From: Golubevia sp. BC0850 | Lineage: Eukaryota; Basidiomycota; Exobasidiomycetes; Golubeviales; Golubeviaceae | NCBI GenBank assembly: GCA_012976225.1 | Contig: JAAVVG010000002.1 | Span: 1,116,001 to 1,180,000 of the forward strand | Length of the DNA: 64,000 bases | Direction of reading: 5' to 3' | Part shown: in pieces, positions 1 to 13,341 of the stretch | Position numbering within the stretch: position 1 is the first letter of the stretch | Layout: each line of letters begins with the position of its first letter | Program-made: the position numbers and the translations under genes | Notes under the pieces: model-generated | The model's input: the letters and a program-made list of their open reading frames with translations, nothing else | Database searches by the model: none | Told to the model about the DNA's origin: nothing

Positions 1-610
1 GAACTCAGTCTAGAGTCATCATGCTCAGCCTTTCCTGCTTAGCCTTTCCGAGACTCTCTTGCTTCCTTCTCCCACCTCCCGCTCTCTCAGGTGGCTTCCC
101 TCTCAACAACTGCATCCTCTAATCATCTCGTGACTTTCGATGATTTTCAGTTCGAAATCGGACTTCGAATCTTCAAGTAACTTTCGTCTACCGAAGTAGC
201 CGTCTTCAGAGAGGTCTGCAGCCAATGGTGAATGGTCTCAAGTCTCAACTCTCGAACGATGGAAGACACCAAAGTCGAAAACGTAGGGTGTTTTCCTTGT
301 GGTAGGCCTTAGTATCTCTGCATTGTGGATCGATTCATGCCTCAACTGTGGCAGTCTAGAGAACAGACATTCGCTTCTAGATGGAGTTGGGAATATCCCA
401 TCCTGAGCCAATCTCAGGTGTCCAAGCCAAATTCACCTTACTAGAGAGAAAGAAAGAGAATGTGGAATCTGGAAAAACGGCGGTAGGTGGATTTGAAATG
501 GCTCACCTGAGAAAGTTGTTTCCTCTTCAAGTCTTTCTCGAATCTGGAGGAGCTGAGACGGTGAAAGGAGTTGTCGACTGGACTCGGTCCCGAATTATGT
601 CGAACTAGAT
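1..610 (+). pseudogene. Decayed F-box/LRR family copy (relic 1)
   Basis: Two blocks match the family member at 44898 and the relic at 38610-39865. Around 145-285 the DNA aligns with the F-box stretch that in the better copy reads 'EIAIFREVCSEWFQTMEDN', including an almost identical 'tcttcagagaggtctgcag' core, but no frame stays open. At 381-608 an open stretch carries 'LLERKKENVESGK', equivalent to 'LLRKRKENVEAGKEVDGVEM' near the C-terminus of the 38.6-kb copy. The whole leucine-rich middle (about 250 codons) is missing, so this is an internally deleted relic. F-box proteins normally pair with Skp1 in SCF ubiquitin ligases; no function is expected here. Confidence 0.55.
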
Positions 611-2607
611 ATTTGAGCATGAGAAGAACGGTAACCTTTCTCTTCGGAAGTCTTCAACAAGGTAGGCCCAACATCTCCAAATTTTCGAGACCCTTCATCC
701 TCTCCTCATCTCCTTGCTTCACTGTCTGTCTCAATCTCTCTTCAAGCCCCCCTCTATTCAAAAACCTTCTTCTCATCTCTCATCAAAGCTTGTAAAGCAG
801 CTTTTAATCTCTTCTGACTCCGCTTCTGGATCTTCTTGGATCTGAAAGCTTCTCCAAATTCAGTTCGTCAACATCAATCTTGTCTCTCCGACAGCGTCTG
901 AGTCTATTCGTACGTCGACGAGACACCAAACCGTCCCTATGCGAAACCTTTTCTCTCGCACTCTAAGTCGGACACAAAAAAGTGGAAAGAAACTTTTGAT
1001 TCAGCATATTCTACGACACATTCGAATTCATTTTTGGGCTTCTTCTGCCAAATCAAACTTCGCCATTGATCCTCTCCAACTCAAGTTTTCCTTCAAAAGC
1101 TCTTTTGTCTCTCATTTTCCTTCGTATTTCATTTCTCCCTTTCCAAGCTTTGCACCCTTTTGAACACTCGCCAAAGATCTTTCAACCCCTCCCCTCCAAA
1201 AAAAACCCTCTAAGCTCAAAGCTTTCCACCAAAACCAGCACTTTACCCCTAAACATTTCCCATGAATTCGCATAGTGGTAAATTTTTCTTCCACAAGTGA
1301 TTGACACGAGTGTCTTCTTCCCAATCACGTCCTAAATCGCAGTCTGTAACTTGAAAGCTTCTTAGATTAGGATACTTGAAGTTGGCGAATACCTTCAAAA
1401 ACTTCAGAGCTGATTTTTGTATGATTAGAGTTCGCAGACTGGGAAGTGTTAATGACTGGTCTTCTTTGCATCTTGCTGCTATTTCTTCTTCACTGTATTG
1501 CATCCTTCCCAGGCTGAGCCACTACTCTTACAGATAATCTTCCTCAAATAGAGCTTCCTCATCTGATTTACTTAGGAACAGATTCCAATGATGCAGGAAT
1601 TTTATTCTTAAGGATCAAAGCTCCACGTCTATCGCACCTCTCAGGTCCCCAGCAATCATTTCTTGACCATCCATTCATAGGTTTATAAGGGCTGGAAACT
1701 ATGCTTTGGAAGTATCAAGAGGTTGAAGAAGACGTCAGTCTTCACGCAGCTGAGAGTCTCATCAAGATAGTTAAACGTTAAGAGTCCACCCTAACTTCAC
1801 TTCGGTTGTTCGAAAATCAAGATTGGCCAGACCTTATTCTCTATTGATTTCTTCCTTCGTTGGCTCAAAGTTAATCTACTCTTTCCTCCAGTTTTGCCTC
1901 TTCTATATCGACCCTCAATTAGCAGGTTTCTGACCTTTAACTTCGATCTTCTAGCAGAGGTGATGTTCTCTCGTAACTATTCTTCGAGAAAACATTTTGA
2001 GGGAACAAAGTTTAAGAACTGCTCTTCTTTGACTCTCTTCTTAGAACCAGGACATTTCGAAGCGCTCAAGGAACCAGAAGCGAGGCTTCTTTCAGGATAC
2101 TCTAGAGAATTGGCCGAGGAGGCCGGGGAGATGGGCGTCCAAGCATTGCACTAGTTTGGGATGTGAAGAGTTGAGACATTTGATTTGGCGATGAAGGAGG
2201 GAATGAGATTGCCCAAGATTCCAGATACAAACGATTCTTTCAAGAACTTTTCAGTGATTTGTCGATGTCGAGCGAGCCTCACGGTCCGCTTGATCTGATG
2301 TTGTTTGAGATTCTTACACCCGCTCCCGTCTAATGTTGACTTTCATCTCATGATCTATCTGAAGTTCTGAGAGATATCATGTTCCTTTTCTGCTACTGGT
2401 CTTCTCAAGTAGTCTACTGAAGGTAGCCTCTCTGATAAAAGCTGAACGTCTGAAATGTAAAGTTAAGGGGCAGAAGCTCAACGAAGAAGATGCGCAGAAG
2501 CAACGAAAATTCAAGGATTTCGAAGGGTGTTAGTACAGAAGAAAGCGAGAAGCTTCATGAGAATTGAGACAATATGAGAATGGAAATGGAATAAGCAAAG
2601 GACCTTT
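611..2607. other. Gene-poor stretch with possible LRR scraps
   Basis: No intact gene is seen. A minus-strand open stretch at 1249-1503 contains leucine-spaced text ('SLRTLIIQKSALKFLKVF') resembling LRR segments, and plus-strand text near 1615-1670 ('APRLSHLSG') looks similar. Both are short and interrupted, so they may be further debris of the F-box/LRR family or chance. The stretch also covers whatever 3' region the permease on the minus strand uses. Confidence 0.3.
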
Positions 2608-4783
2608 CTACTTCGAGGCATCATCTTCAACGTCAACACCTTTGGTGCCCTCCAAAGTCCCATCGATTTCTCTCTGCATCTCCTTCTCTTCTTCCAAAGT
2701 TCTAACTAATCCTGTGAATCTGAACCTTCCAACAGAGACCCATTGCAAAGTGACTAGAGCAATGACTCCACCTACTGCTACGATCGAATAATTCATGTTG
2801 TCAGCTGTGACATCTTTCGTAGTTGGTAGAACGAAAAGAACGCAGACGAAGACTGTGAAGAGAGTTCCCAAGAGATTACAGGCGTAGGAGAACCTTCCAA
2901 GATGGAAAGGACCTCTCTGTTGCATGCTGGAAGGTGAGGTGAGAAAAAGAACGAGATGAAACAATTGTAAGCAACGTTAAAGGAACTAGAGAAAGAACTC
3001 TCTCTGAACTCACCAATTTGGCCAAAGGACTCTGATCAACATAGGCATCAAGTAACTCAACATCACCGCAATAGCAGCCGAACTTAAAATAGCACTGAAA
3101 GCTACGACACTTCCGATGTATGCAGCACAGATGGCCATTCCAACTCCAACACTTAACCAGATCCCAGCCAAAGGACTTTTACTTCCTTTAGTCAGATACA
3201 TGAAAGTCCCTCTTGCAACGAAAGCGTCGTCTCTTGCTAAAGCGAAGAATAACCTACTTGAAGCTGTCCAGGCAGTTAGAGCTGCAGCCCATTGAGCGAA
3301 ACAAATGATAAAGAGACACATCAGAGTTAGATTCTTTCCCATGACGTCGTAGTAGAGCTGGGCGATCGGGATGGCTAAAGAAGTCGAATGAACTGAATCG
3401 ATGGAGACGATGGAGAACAGCAAAGCTAGAAGATAGATGACTCCTACGAACCACGAACCAGCTACTGAGGCTGCAATAGCGACTGGAGCTGCCCATTCGG
3501 CCTGAAAGGGAGAAACGAGGTCTCAGTCAACAGAACGAGTGATACTCAAGGTTTTGAACTTACATTCTTGGTCTCTTCAGCTACTTGAGCTCCAGTCTCA
3601 CATCCTTCTAAAGTGTAGACAGCTTGTAAGAAAGCTAAAAGTACGACAAATCCACGAGAGCCATATCCAGTGTAATTCTCGAAGTCTGTGAAGACGAAAG
3701 AAGCACTGTTGTGCTCTGGGGCTTTGACTAGAAGTGTGATGACAAGCACAACGGTACCTCCAAGTGTCCACCTATTGATTCATCGGGAGTATCTGAGTCA
3801 GTCAGTTGAGCTGATATTCTTGACTTTCAAATAAGCTCTGTCTCGACTCACCAGACATTGAACTTTGAGATCCCACCGATAGCTTTAATTCCAATAGTAT
3901 TCACAATCCCAGCTAGAATGCAAATTCCCCAAGCTATAGCAGCGATGTCGACTCTAGTTAAAGTCTTTCCAGTCCCAACTTCAACCATGGCAGCTAAGTA
4001 TAGAGCGGTAGAAAGATTCCCACTGGTTCCAGTGAGTACCAGAGCCCAAGCGTAGAGATTTCCCGTAATGTATCCCAGGAAGGGCTGGTTCGGAGCTAAT
4101 TTGCACGTCCAGAAACTAGGGAGAGAGGTGGAAGTTGATGAGAAAAGAGATGGGCAAGAGAGGCCTAAAGCTTGACGCCACTCACTAAAGACCTCCAGCG
4201 GTTGGAAAGACGGAACAGATTTCTGCTAGGGCTAGAGCGATAAGTTCCATGAAGAAGGCCACTATCATCCAGCCCCAAAACAAGCCTAGAGGACCCCCAC
4301 TGAAGAGTCCCGTTTGGAAGGCGCTGCTCATTCCCGTAAGGATTCCGATGCTGAGAGGGGGGGGGGGCACAGGGTGTCGAGGTCAAAGTCAGCTATCTGC
4401 CCAAGCTCAGCACTTCGAAGAATAGTCTATCAAATTTCAACAACGCCTACTCTATTAGTTTGAAAAGGCCTGACAGCACTCTTCGTTCTCGAGCTCTAGG
4501 ACCCCTCGGCAAGAAGCCGGATTTCCACGTCTACTCACGCAGTCAAACTCATCCCCACGACTCCCAACAAGGACATCTCTCTCTTGAACTCTTGCTTGTA
4601 ACCCAGTTCAGCCAATTTCTGCTCACTTTGAGTCATAGAAGCCGTTCCTCCATCTTCGCAGTTTTGATTGGCGTTGAGTCCTGGAGATAGAATTGGAGCA
4701 GGGGTAGCTTCTGAGATAGAGAATTGATCTCTATCAGAGGTGCTATCCGCTCTTCGAAACGGTTTCCTGAACACTGTAGACAT
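2608..4783 (-). CDS. GABA/amino-acid permease, APC superfamily (UGA4-like)
   Basis: Predicted integral membrane transporter for GABA or related amino compounds. Six exons join in phase (4783-4539, 4350-4186, 4115-3852, 3771-3564, 3501-3014, 2926-2608) to about 562 residues, normal for the family. The N-terminus has 'QKLAELGYKQEFKREMSLLG', the signature entry into TM1 of fungal GABA/choline permeases, followed by 'GILTGMSSAFQTGLFSGGP'. Further hydrophobic segments follow, with 'EGCETGAQVAEETKN' in the middle and 'AWTASSRLFFALARDDA' later. The tail is acidic and cytosolic. The start is the ATG at 4783; an upstream in-frame Met at 4858 is less likely. It is head-to-head with ATG15, 159 bp between start codons. 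The family is clear; the substrate is inferred. Confidence 0.9.
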
Positions 4784-4942
4784 GTTTCTTGAAGGATGAG
4801 ATGAAGTTGTAAAGAAGAAAGGTAGCGAATTAGATTCGCCCCTTTTCTCTAATCCCACGCGGAGTCGACGCTAAATCCAAGGGTTCGGAGGAGAAAAATT
4901 CCTTATCATCATCATCCCCAACCACACAACACTCGATTCAGA
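4784..4942. promoter_or_regulatory. Shared divergent promoter, permease / ATG15
   Basis: Only 159 bp separate the two start codons, so both 5' leaders and core promoters must share or overlap this stretch. It includes a CATCATCATC run just upstream of the ATG15 start. Nitrogen-related permeases and autophagy genes are both starvation-responsive in fungi, so co-regulation is plausible, but I see no decisive motif. Confidence 0.5.
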
Positions 4943-6813
4943 ATGAGATCTTTTTGGTCAAATTCGCCTTTGGGTTTGCTATTCATCTTTCTACTCTTAG
5001 CAATCTCAACTTGTGCTTCACCAACATTGAGTCAAACTCCTACTCAATCCATCTTCAGCTTTTCTCCTGTTTCACTCGTCTCTCGACTTGAATCGACTCT
5101 CCTCAATCGATTGAGTTTTCTATTACTTCCATCAATCAAATCCAATCCAGCTAGTAAAACTCATTCCTTCACCTTAAAGCAAGCCTTTCACAAAGGAACT
5201 CATTCCTATCCTAAACTCACAGCCAAATTAGATTATCATCCAGAACAACATCCTTACAATTTCAATCTACCATCTTCTTCAACCACTTTAAGATCCAAGA
5301 AACAAGTCGTTACAAGACCTAGAGATCCAAAAGCATTCTTGGAAGCTAGAGGGAATTCTTACGAGAAAGCTCAATGCGCAGCTCAAGATGCTCTCGATTG
5401 GGATGATGTAGAAATCGATGCTCCAGATGTTGATCATAGACCTACCCTTCTGGCTTTGGCTATGATGGCAAGTCAAGCTTATGACAATGATACTAGTCAG
5501 TGGGAACCTGGCTTCGGGGGTTTCAATTTGGTGAGTCGACAGGATGGGCAAAGGTAAAGGGTAGGGTGATCGAGAGGTGGAGATGGGGACGAGAGAAGGG
5601 TTCAGCTGATGGCAAGGTCTCAAGTTCAGATTCCTGATATAGTCCGAATGCATGGTTCTCTTTTGACTTTCTAGAGCGAATCGTTCGGTTGGGTGGAGGA
5701 TGGAATTCGAGGACATGTCTTTGTCACAGAGGACAACAGTACCATCGTAGTAGCTCTCAAAGGGACTAGCGCTGCCTTACTTCCAGGAGGTGGAGAAACT
5801 GCTAAGAGAGATAAGATGAATGTGAGTTCAAAGTGAAGGACTGAAGAGAAGGTAGTCAAGTTGAACTGATCTGACTAACCCTCTTCCCCTCCCCTCCCCT
5901 CCCCTCCCTCCATCCTCAGGACAATCTCCTCTTTTCTTGTTGCTGCGCCAGAGTCTCCTGGACCTGGCCAACAGTATGTGACTGCTACGAATCAGATGGT
6001 CAATGTGGTCAAACCTGCGTTGAAAGAGCCTTGATAGAGAAATCAGTCTACTACCCAGCAACAACAGATCTCTACAACAACATTTCCTATTCCTATCCAG
6101 ATTCAAATATTTGGATCACAGGTCATTCCTTAGGTGGTGCATTATCTGCTTTACTAGGAATGACCTTCGGGTTACCAACTGTAACATTCGAAGCTCCCGG
6201 AGATAGAATCGCAGCTCAAAGGTTACATCTTCCATTACCACCTAGAAAAAATCCAGATGAAAGTCCAATTGCAAGTTTACCTATTACTCATGTTTACAAC
6301 ACTGCTGATACGATCGCAATGGGGGAATGCAATGGGGTTACTAGTCCTTGTGCCACAGCTGGTTATGCTATGGAATCTAGATGTCATTCTGGCAAAAGTA
6401 TCGTTTATGATACGGTGGGGAAATTGGGTTGGAGTAAAGGGATTGCGAGTCATAGGATTGGTGTACTTGTGGATGATCTCCTGAAAACTGATTGGGATAA
6501 GAAAGTCGGTGGGAAGGAAAAAAAGAATGGTTGGTGGGGTGAGAAGAAACCTAAGAAAGGAGAGGGAGAAGGTCAAGAAGGAGATGGAGAGGCGAAGGTC
6601 GAATGGAAATGGCCTTGGCAAAGTGGAGGAGATCCAGAAAACGATGATGGTCCTCTAGGTCCAGTTCCGAACAGGAGGAGCGAAGATGCTTGCAGAGGTG
6701 AGTGCCAGGAGAGATGATTCTGTTCAATGAATATCAAATGTAGGCTGACCTTGTCTCTTTTCTTGCCCCGTATTCTTTTAGATTGCACTGACTGGAAGTT
6801 CTCTGATTCGTAA
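4943..6813 (+). CDS. ATG15: Autophagic-body lipase Atg15 (class 3 lipase)
   Basis: Vacuolar phospholipase that breaks down autophagic bodies. Four exons (4943-5530, 5675-5821, 5920-6697, 6782-6813) join in phase to about 514 residues, the usual Atg15 size. Residues about 8-27 form a single N-terminal hydrophobic signal-anchor. The middle has '[20 protein letters not shown]', typical of Atg15, then '[22 protein letters not shown]', a Cys-rich block ('CCCARVSW', '[19 protein letters not shown]'), and the nucleophile elbow '[16 protein letters not shown]' with the catalytic Ser. The C-terminal part is Lys/Glu/Gly-rich and ends '[10 protein letters not shown]', encoded partly by a 32-nt last exon. 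A C-rich CCCCTCCCCT tract precedes the third exon. Confidence 0.93.
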
Positions 6814-7965
6814 ATCGTCAAAGGGGACTCAAGTTCTCTCCTTAAGAAACTCTTCTGCAACTCGCTTTTCCCCCTCCTCATCCCTTTGACTTTCGAGCAT
6901 CACCAGAGTCAAGTCACAAATACACGGAGCAATACAAACTCTCAAGCAAGTTATTCCCAAGGCTCTTCTTTAATTCTCGTTCTTCCTTCTCGTATTCATT
7001 CTCTTCAAATCTTGTAGTATACTTTCTCTCTCAAAGCAACGTAACGGATCCATTCGATTTGTCATAATTGACACTTCGCAAATACGCAGAAAACGATTCT
7101 TCATTTCGAGTCTCTTTGTGAATCGACGAGGATGCGAACATACAAAAAAGAGAGGCGAGAGTAGAGAACGATTGAGGGAATATTGATCTGGTGTTTAAAG
7201 ATTGCTGAAGAAAGGTACGATTCTGTTGATGTTGATTCTTGGGAGTTTGGAGTGTTAAAAGAAAAGAAAAAAGGGAGGAAAACTTGTTTCTTCGTTCTTT
7301 GAGATACTTGACTTGTGTGTTGTTAATTATTTGCCAATTGTTGTGAGTCGTTATGAGGGGGGAAAAGGGAGAGACAAAAAAAAGGAAAACGGAAACAAGA
7401 GGGTTTTCGATAGGGATACATTAGCAAACGAGTGCGAGGAAAGGATGTTTCAAAAGCTAATGGATCTTGTTGAGGAAGTCGATAGACTGAAGCGGTGACT
7501 GAGGTTTCAGAAGTGGTGAAAAGAAAGAGAAGTCGAAATGTATCTCTGTTGAGATCGGTTTGTTTTTGTTGAAGCGTCTTTGGAAGAGTTCATTTTTTTG
7601 ATTTAATTTTGACGAAACGAGGAGAAGAAGACTTGAGAGATTCGAGAGAAAGTTGTAGGTAGCTATGGGAATTCTTAATGTTCTTAATTCTTGAGAGAGG
7701 AAGGAAAGCAGAACGAGGGTTTGAGAGGAAAGTCAACTTGGGCTTTGCTAGAAGAAGGAAATAGGGGATAAAGAAGAGAGATGACCCGAATGACTTGAGA
7801 AAGAGAGCCTCTATAGATGGTTTGAGATGGTACTGGGTTTCTGTTTGCAGACAAGATTCAAGAAAGGGTTGGGATTCGAAGAAAACAGAGGTTCGTTCCT
7901 CTTGAAACGCCTATTACAAGCTGATCCAGGTCGGTCCGTTCGAGAAGAAGAAGACGCACTGAGAA
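6814..7965. other. Convergent intergenic region, ATG15 / PUF gene
   Basis: This stretch holds the 3' ends of two convergent genes. It is purine-rich on the + strand. A 61-codon open stretch at 7313-7498 is Lys/Arg/Glu-rich and shows no recognisable domain; I read it as chance in UTR sequence. No RNA gene was recognised. Confidence 0.5.
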
Positions 7966-10900
7966 TTAGTATCCATAAGGAGACTGTTGTTGCTGTTGTT
8001 GAGGTGGAGGAGGTGGGATGAAGCCAGAGTATCCCATTGCTGGATAGCCATTCCTTTGAGGTGACAGAGCAAAATGACCTCCGATACCGTTTTGATGACT
8101 CTGTAGGTTTGGATGAGAGCCAAATGGAGATCCATAGCCTCCCTCTCTTGCAGCTGATCTCGGAGTCATTGGAGGCATACGTTGCTGCGGAGGAGGTCCT
8201 CTGACAGGACTGTAGCCGAGATTGGAGTTGACGCTGCTAGAGTGAGGCATAGCTTGAAGAGGCGATTGCTGGTAGGAAGAAGACGGAGAGCCGTAAGGGT
8301 TGAAGGCATCTGAACTTGGCGACCTGCCGAAGTACGAAGGTGCTAGTCCTCCTGGCACGGACATAGATTGGCTCATTCCGCCGCCTCCCAAAGGAGGAAG
8401 AGGTCCTCCGAGACCTTGCCGATGCATCTGATTCAACAGCATCGATTGGTCTGCGTAAGGAGATGAGAATCCAGCGTCACCGCCGAACGAGTCTTGACCT
8501 CCTTGCTGACCTCCTGCGAGCTGACCTCCAGGTGGTGGTGGGATGGGAAGACCCAGATCCTCGATCAGTCTACGATAAGCAGGGACTCCAGAGAGCTTGT
8601 GATCCAAGACGATGCGCTTGACCATCTCGATGTAGCGAGGTCTGTCGACTTGATCCAAAGTTGAGCTCGAGAGAACCTTCGTAATGAATTGAGATCCATG
8701 AACCTGAAAAATGAGAAAGGAAAGAGGCAATATAAGTAAGTTTTCAATGATTCTCTCCCTTTGCACCGACGCTTTGAAAACTCACCTGATCTGTCAAAAT
8801 CTCTTCCAAAACGTTCTCATTCTGATTCTCGAAGATGGACTTCACGATCCGCCTGCTGGATTCCAAATCATTTTTCTGGTTGACGATCCTGAGGACTGCC
8901 AAACTAGCCAACTTGTGGGTACAGAGTTGAATGAGATGAGGTTGGAATCTGGGAGTCAACAACCTATACCTCCCGGGCAAGTTGGATTGATCCAGAAGCC
9001 AAGTCAACAGAAGAGTACCATTTGGACTAGTAGCTAGAGGAACAGAGTTCAGGACGATCGAGATCGCCACTCTCTTCTGTTGAAGTTTTGAGACTTGAGA
9101 ATTCTCCAGACAAGCTCTCATCGATCTGGCACCGAACCGACCTTGAGCTACTTCCCAACACCTATCCACCATTGCGTCGAACACGAAGTTGCAACCCGGA
9201 TCCTTGAAAGGCATGACACATTGAACTACGTAGTTTCCATATTGATCGAGGAGCAGTGGCGGAACGTAAGCTCTCAAGTGTTGCGCGACGATGTTGATTT
9301 GCTCGGTTGTCTTAGCAGCGTCGATTATCTTCTGAGCAGCCCAAGTTCCGTTCTTGTGAATTCCGATCATGGCGAGGTGAGGAGAGATCCTTTCCAGCAT
9401 CGTGAGCTTCACATGGTCAGAGCAATTCTCGAAGAACTTCTGAATCACTGTGTTTCCGATGTAGTCTGAAGCCAAATCCACGATGTCGTTGATGAATTCC
9501 AAAGCCATCGAATCGATGTCCTCGACAGAGCAAGAACCAGAGTCTATCGTCTTCCTCAGGTCTCTCAGTCTGGCAGTGTCGAATCTACGATTGGAGGAGA
9601 CTTCAGAAACCAAAGGAATAGACGTGTAGTAGGTGACTGGAGGTCTGAATTCAGCAACGGCTGCGATGTCACGTTGGATATCGGATTCAGGTTCTCCCTC
9701 GCTCAACTCTCTCATCATCAGTTGTTGATCAGAGATCGTGGCTCTCGGCATCATGTCGACAGGTAGAGGGACACCTCCTTTGTCGCTACTAGGAACAATG
9801 CTGTTCGAAGCTGAAGTTCCTGGCAGAGTCGGAGCAGCGTTCCCGAGTCCACCTACTCCAGTTCCAGTGCTCTTTCCTTCCAGAGCTCCATTAAGGTTAG
9901 AAGCGGACGTCTCATTGTCTTGATGGATCTGCTGCTGAAGTTGTTGGTGCTGTAGATGCATGAGATTCAAGACCATATTACTTCTGTAGTCTTCCAGATT
10001 TCCAGATTCCAATTGCTCTTCAGCTGAAACGAGTTTGGATCCCTTGAGACTTTGAAGTTGATCTAGAGCTTCGGCAAATCCACTATTGGAATCCGAGTTT
10101 GGGAATCCATCTTCCATGTTCTTGATTGGAACCTTTGCGAATCCAACTCTGACAGCTCCTACTTCCGTTCCTAGAGCATCTCTTCCATTCAAAGTCTTGC
10201 GAGCTCTGACAGCGTCGTCGACTCTCTCAAAGTTGATGAATCCACAGTTCTTGTGAGTCAAGATTCTGACGCTCTCGATAGGACCAAAAGGTGCAAAGAG
10301 GTTGAGGAGAGTCGTGGTCGTAGTAGCTGCAGGGATGCTGCCGATCCAGAGAGCTCTGGTTGGAGCTCCTGGAGATTCACCGCCTGGAGTGCCTGGAAGT
10401 GAATCCATTCCTCCTGGAGTTCCGGGGAAGAGACGAGAGGACGTTGAGATTCCTGGAGTTCCGCCCGAGCCTGTCGAGACCGCATCAATCTTTCCGTATC
10501 CGATTCGAACTTGACCAGTTGGACCTGACGAGGAGGACCCGATTCTGCCTCCCAGACGATTGAGAACGTCATCTCTGGCACGAATAGCATCTGCGATCTC
10601 CACAAAGTTCACGAATCCACATTCCTGGGAAGGGGAAAAAAAGAGGGAGATGAAATGGAAAAGAGTTAGTCAGATGGTTGAGTGTATGCCATTTCCCAAG
10701 TTCGATCTCGTCACCGGTGAAAGCACCTACCTTCTCAGGAAGCAATCTCAAACTCTCAATAGCTCCATAGGGAGCAAAGACTTGCATCAATTCCTGTCCA
10801 GTGGTAGTTGCATCAAGGTTTCCAATCCAGAGGCTGCGATTTGGTGTCTGACCATTTGAGCTTCCTTGTAGAGAGATCGTTCCACCAGGGGTATGAATTC

Positions 10901-13341
10901 CAGTATTGTTGATCGAAGAAGATCCTCCTGGGGTTGAAGGAGGTCCAGCAAGATGGGAGTCGTTCATGTGAGAGAGGTCGTGCAAAGCATCGTTGTTGGA
11001 AGAGGGACGAGCAGCCGAGCCATAAGGAGCTCCTAGTCCAGCCCCTTTGGCTAGATCGAAAGCATGATCCGACTCTTTGCTGACTCCACCAGTGCTACGT
11101 AGAGACGAGTTGATGTTAGAGGCAGTATTACTGGCGCTGACTCTCATCAATTCCAACTCTTGTCTCATCCTATTCCCAGCACCAGGTCCTCCAAGAGTAG
11201 CTACAGTTCCAGCTCTCAGTCTACCTTGAAGCTTAGCAGGGCTTGAAAGTCCAATAGAACCGGTATGACCAGTGACAGAAGGAGAAGTCAAGACGTTGGC
11301 TAGTCCAGCAGCCTCTGCTGCTTTAGCGAAAGCAGCTGGGTCGAGACCGTGCTCTAAGGCATAGGCCGTGAAGATATCGTATTCCGGGATAGCTCCTACC
11401 AGACCCGAAGAGGAGGAAGAAGTTGGGAATCCGCTCATCGAGTTGTGGCTCTTGCCAAAGTTGGAAGGTTCTCTCTCTGAAAGAGAAGACAGAGCGAAAG
11501 AGGATGGGCGACTAGAGTAGCTGAATCCGCTTCCTAATCCTTGACCTCCTCTGGTAGTAGCATTGTTGGAAGAACCGTACCCTGATCCGAGGTGTCCTTG
11601 CTCGTACTCTTCCTCTTCGGTAGCGACTCCCAGGTCGTAGACTTGTTTCCTCGAGTGAGGGTGTTGATTGTAGTTGTTGTTGTTATCGAACGCTCCAACA
11701 GTAGTGGCTCTAGGCCTCATGGATTGGTGAGAAGGCTGGTTCTGTTGCTGTTGTTGTTCTTCGAGAGACAAGGCTCCCAACCTGTTCTGAAGAGCAGCGC
11801 TGGCGAGAGAAGCAGCAGAACTACCTCCAGGATTGTTGCCGGAAGGTGATTGAGCTCCTGAGACGTTGTTGGATTGAGATTGAGAATTGGATCGACTTCT
11901 AGAAGCCATATCGTGGTGATGGTAGTCATCGTTTTCGTAGGCAGAAGAAGCAGCAGATCCATGGGTAGTAGGACTTCCGAATCCGACCGTCTTGGTAGCA
12001 TACGTAGAGCTTCTCAGCCTTCCTTGAAGATTTCCTCCTGATGAGAGTTGACCTGCTCCAGCGTAGTCGTTTGCAGACTCTCCATCGTTCTCCCCTCCAG
12101 GTCTTGGGCCTCCAGCCATAGTACTAGCTCTCAATCTGTTCTGAAGTTGAGAAAGAGTGGTAGCATTGGTGTTTGGAGAAGTGGAAGACCTTTCGTTTGG
12201 ATCCTGATTAGAGCTAGACCACGAGGAGGGTTCGAGTCCTCCTTGTTGACTTGAGTTAGGTCTCTCCGATCCAGACTCTCTCCAAATGCTAGGACCTATG
12301 CTTGGTAAGGTCAAAGATCCAGATCTGAGTCTGTTTCCAGGTTCGGGAGAGGGAGCAGAGTGAGAGGGAGTTGGAGAGACTCGCTCAGAGCCAAACCTGT
12401 TCGCTCCACCGTGAGTTCCAGGTCCAGGAGTAGCGATTTTGTTCATAGTTGGAGGAGATTCGAATTGATGAGACATCTCCGAAGCTGAAGTAGGACGAGG
12501 TCCGTAGGAGGATTTGGAGCCGAAGAGCTGAGAACCAGAGGAGTGGATAGCACCTTGTGATGCTCTGCTTGAGAAGGAAACTCCAAACTCCTTCGATCCG
12601 ACAGTTCCACTTCTGTCCCTTTCTGATCCGGGTGCTAATGAAGACCTTCCACCATTTCCTCTACTGTTGTTTGTTCCAGCTCCCACTGCTCCTAATCCAA
12701 GTTGTACTCCACCGATCGAGTCTTCTCCATTTCCATCAGGACCGCTTGGACCTCCCAGATCTGCCCAGCTTGAAGGAAGAGTTCCTGCTCTGGCTCTACC
12801 TCTGGCTGGCTGTTGCTCATGCTCTGAAGAGAAATGTGATTGATGATGAGGATGATTACTGTCTTCTTGTTGAGAATTCGAAGCGTCTGTAGGGCTCAAG
12901 TTTGAGACAGGTGGACGATAGATGCCTTCATCTGCTTGGATCTGGCGAGCTCTGTGGGTCATGAGAAGGGGAGAGGTGTCAGAGGGTTTTTGGTTTGTAT
13001 GTATAAGAGGTAGATAGACTTGAAGTGGGAGGAGGAGAGATGGAGGAGAGCATGGGAAAGAGAGAACAGCGAGGAGGGAGACTGACCTTCTGGAAAAGAG
13101 GGAAGGATTGAACCTAGAGGAAGGAGAACTTGAATCTGCTCCAGCTGAAGCTGAATGCAGGAATGAGAAGTTTGAATGGAAGGGAGTTGAAGGAAGAGAG
13201 TCAGCTAAGAACATTTGAGCTCATCTCGAGGTCATATGGAAAGCAAGGGAGGCAGGAGAACAAGGGGGGTGGGAATAGAACAGAAGGAAGGAAGGAGAAG
13301 AGGAAGGGAGACTTACGATTCTTGTGAGCATCTTGAGACAT
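7966..13341 (-). CDS. RRM-PUF RNA-binding protein (Jsn1/Puf1-Puf2-like)
   Basis: Predicted Pumilio-family regulator of mRNA stability and localisation. Four exons (13341-13317, 12949-10731, 10624-8786, 8703-7966) join in phase to about 1,606 residues. The first ~700 residues are low-complexity Ser/Gly/Asn/Gln with repeated 'LQNRLRAST' or 'LQGRLRAGT' motifs. Then come two RRMs: 'RSLWIGNLDATTTGQELMQV' with RNP1 'CGFVNF', which the second intron precedes directly, and 'RALWIGSIPAATTTTTLLNL' with 'CGFINF'. PUF repeats follow, for example 'YIGNTVIQKFFENCSDHVKL', 'NGTWAAQKIID' and 'YGNYVVQCVMP'. The tail is Gly/Pro/Gln-rich. RRM plus PUF is the fungal Puf1/Puf2 layout. The start is uncertain: the ATG at 13341 needs a 25-nt first exon; an ATG at 12960 inside the next open frame is the alternative. 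Confidence 0.88.

Noticed and set aside
4361-4371. G-rich run near the permease splice acceptor as a possible frameshift
   Set aside because: It lies inside the intron just upstream of the acceptor; exon phases join correctly without it.
7313-7498. 61-codon Lys/Arg-rich ORF between ATG15 and the PUF gene
   Set aside because: Biased composition in a convergent UTR region, no domain and no splice context.
9095-9469. Plus-strand ORF opposite the PUF repeats
   Set aside because: It lies wholly antisense to a well-supported exon, so it is a shadow frame.
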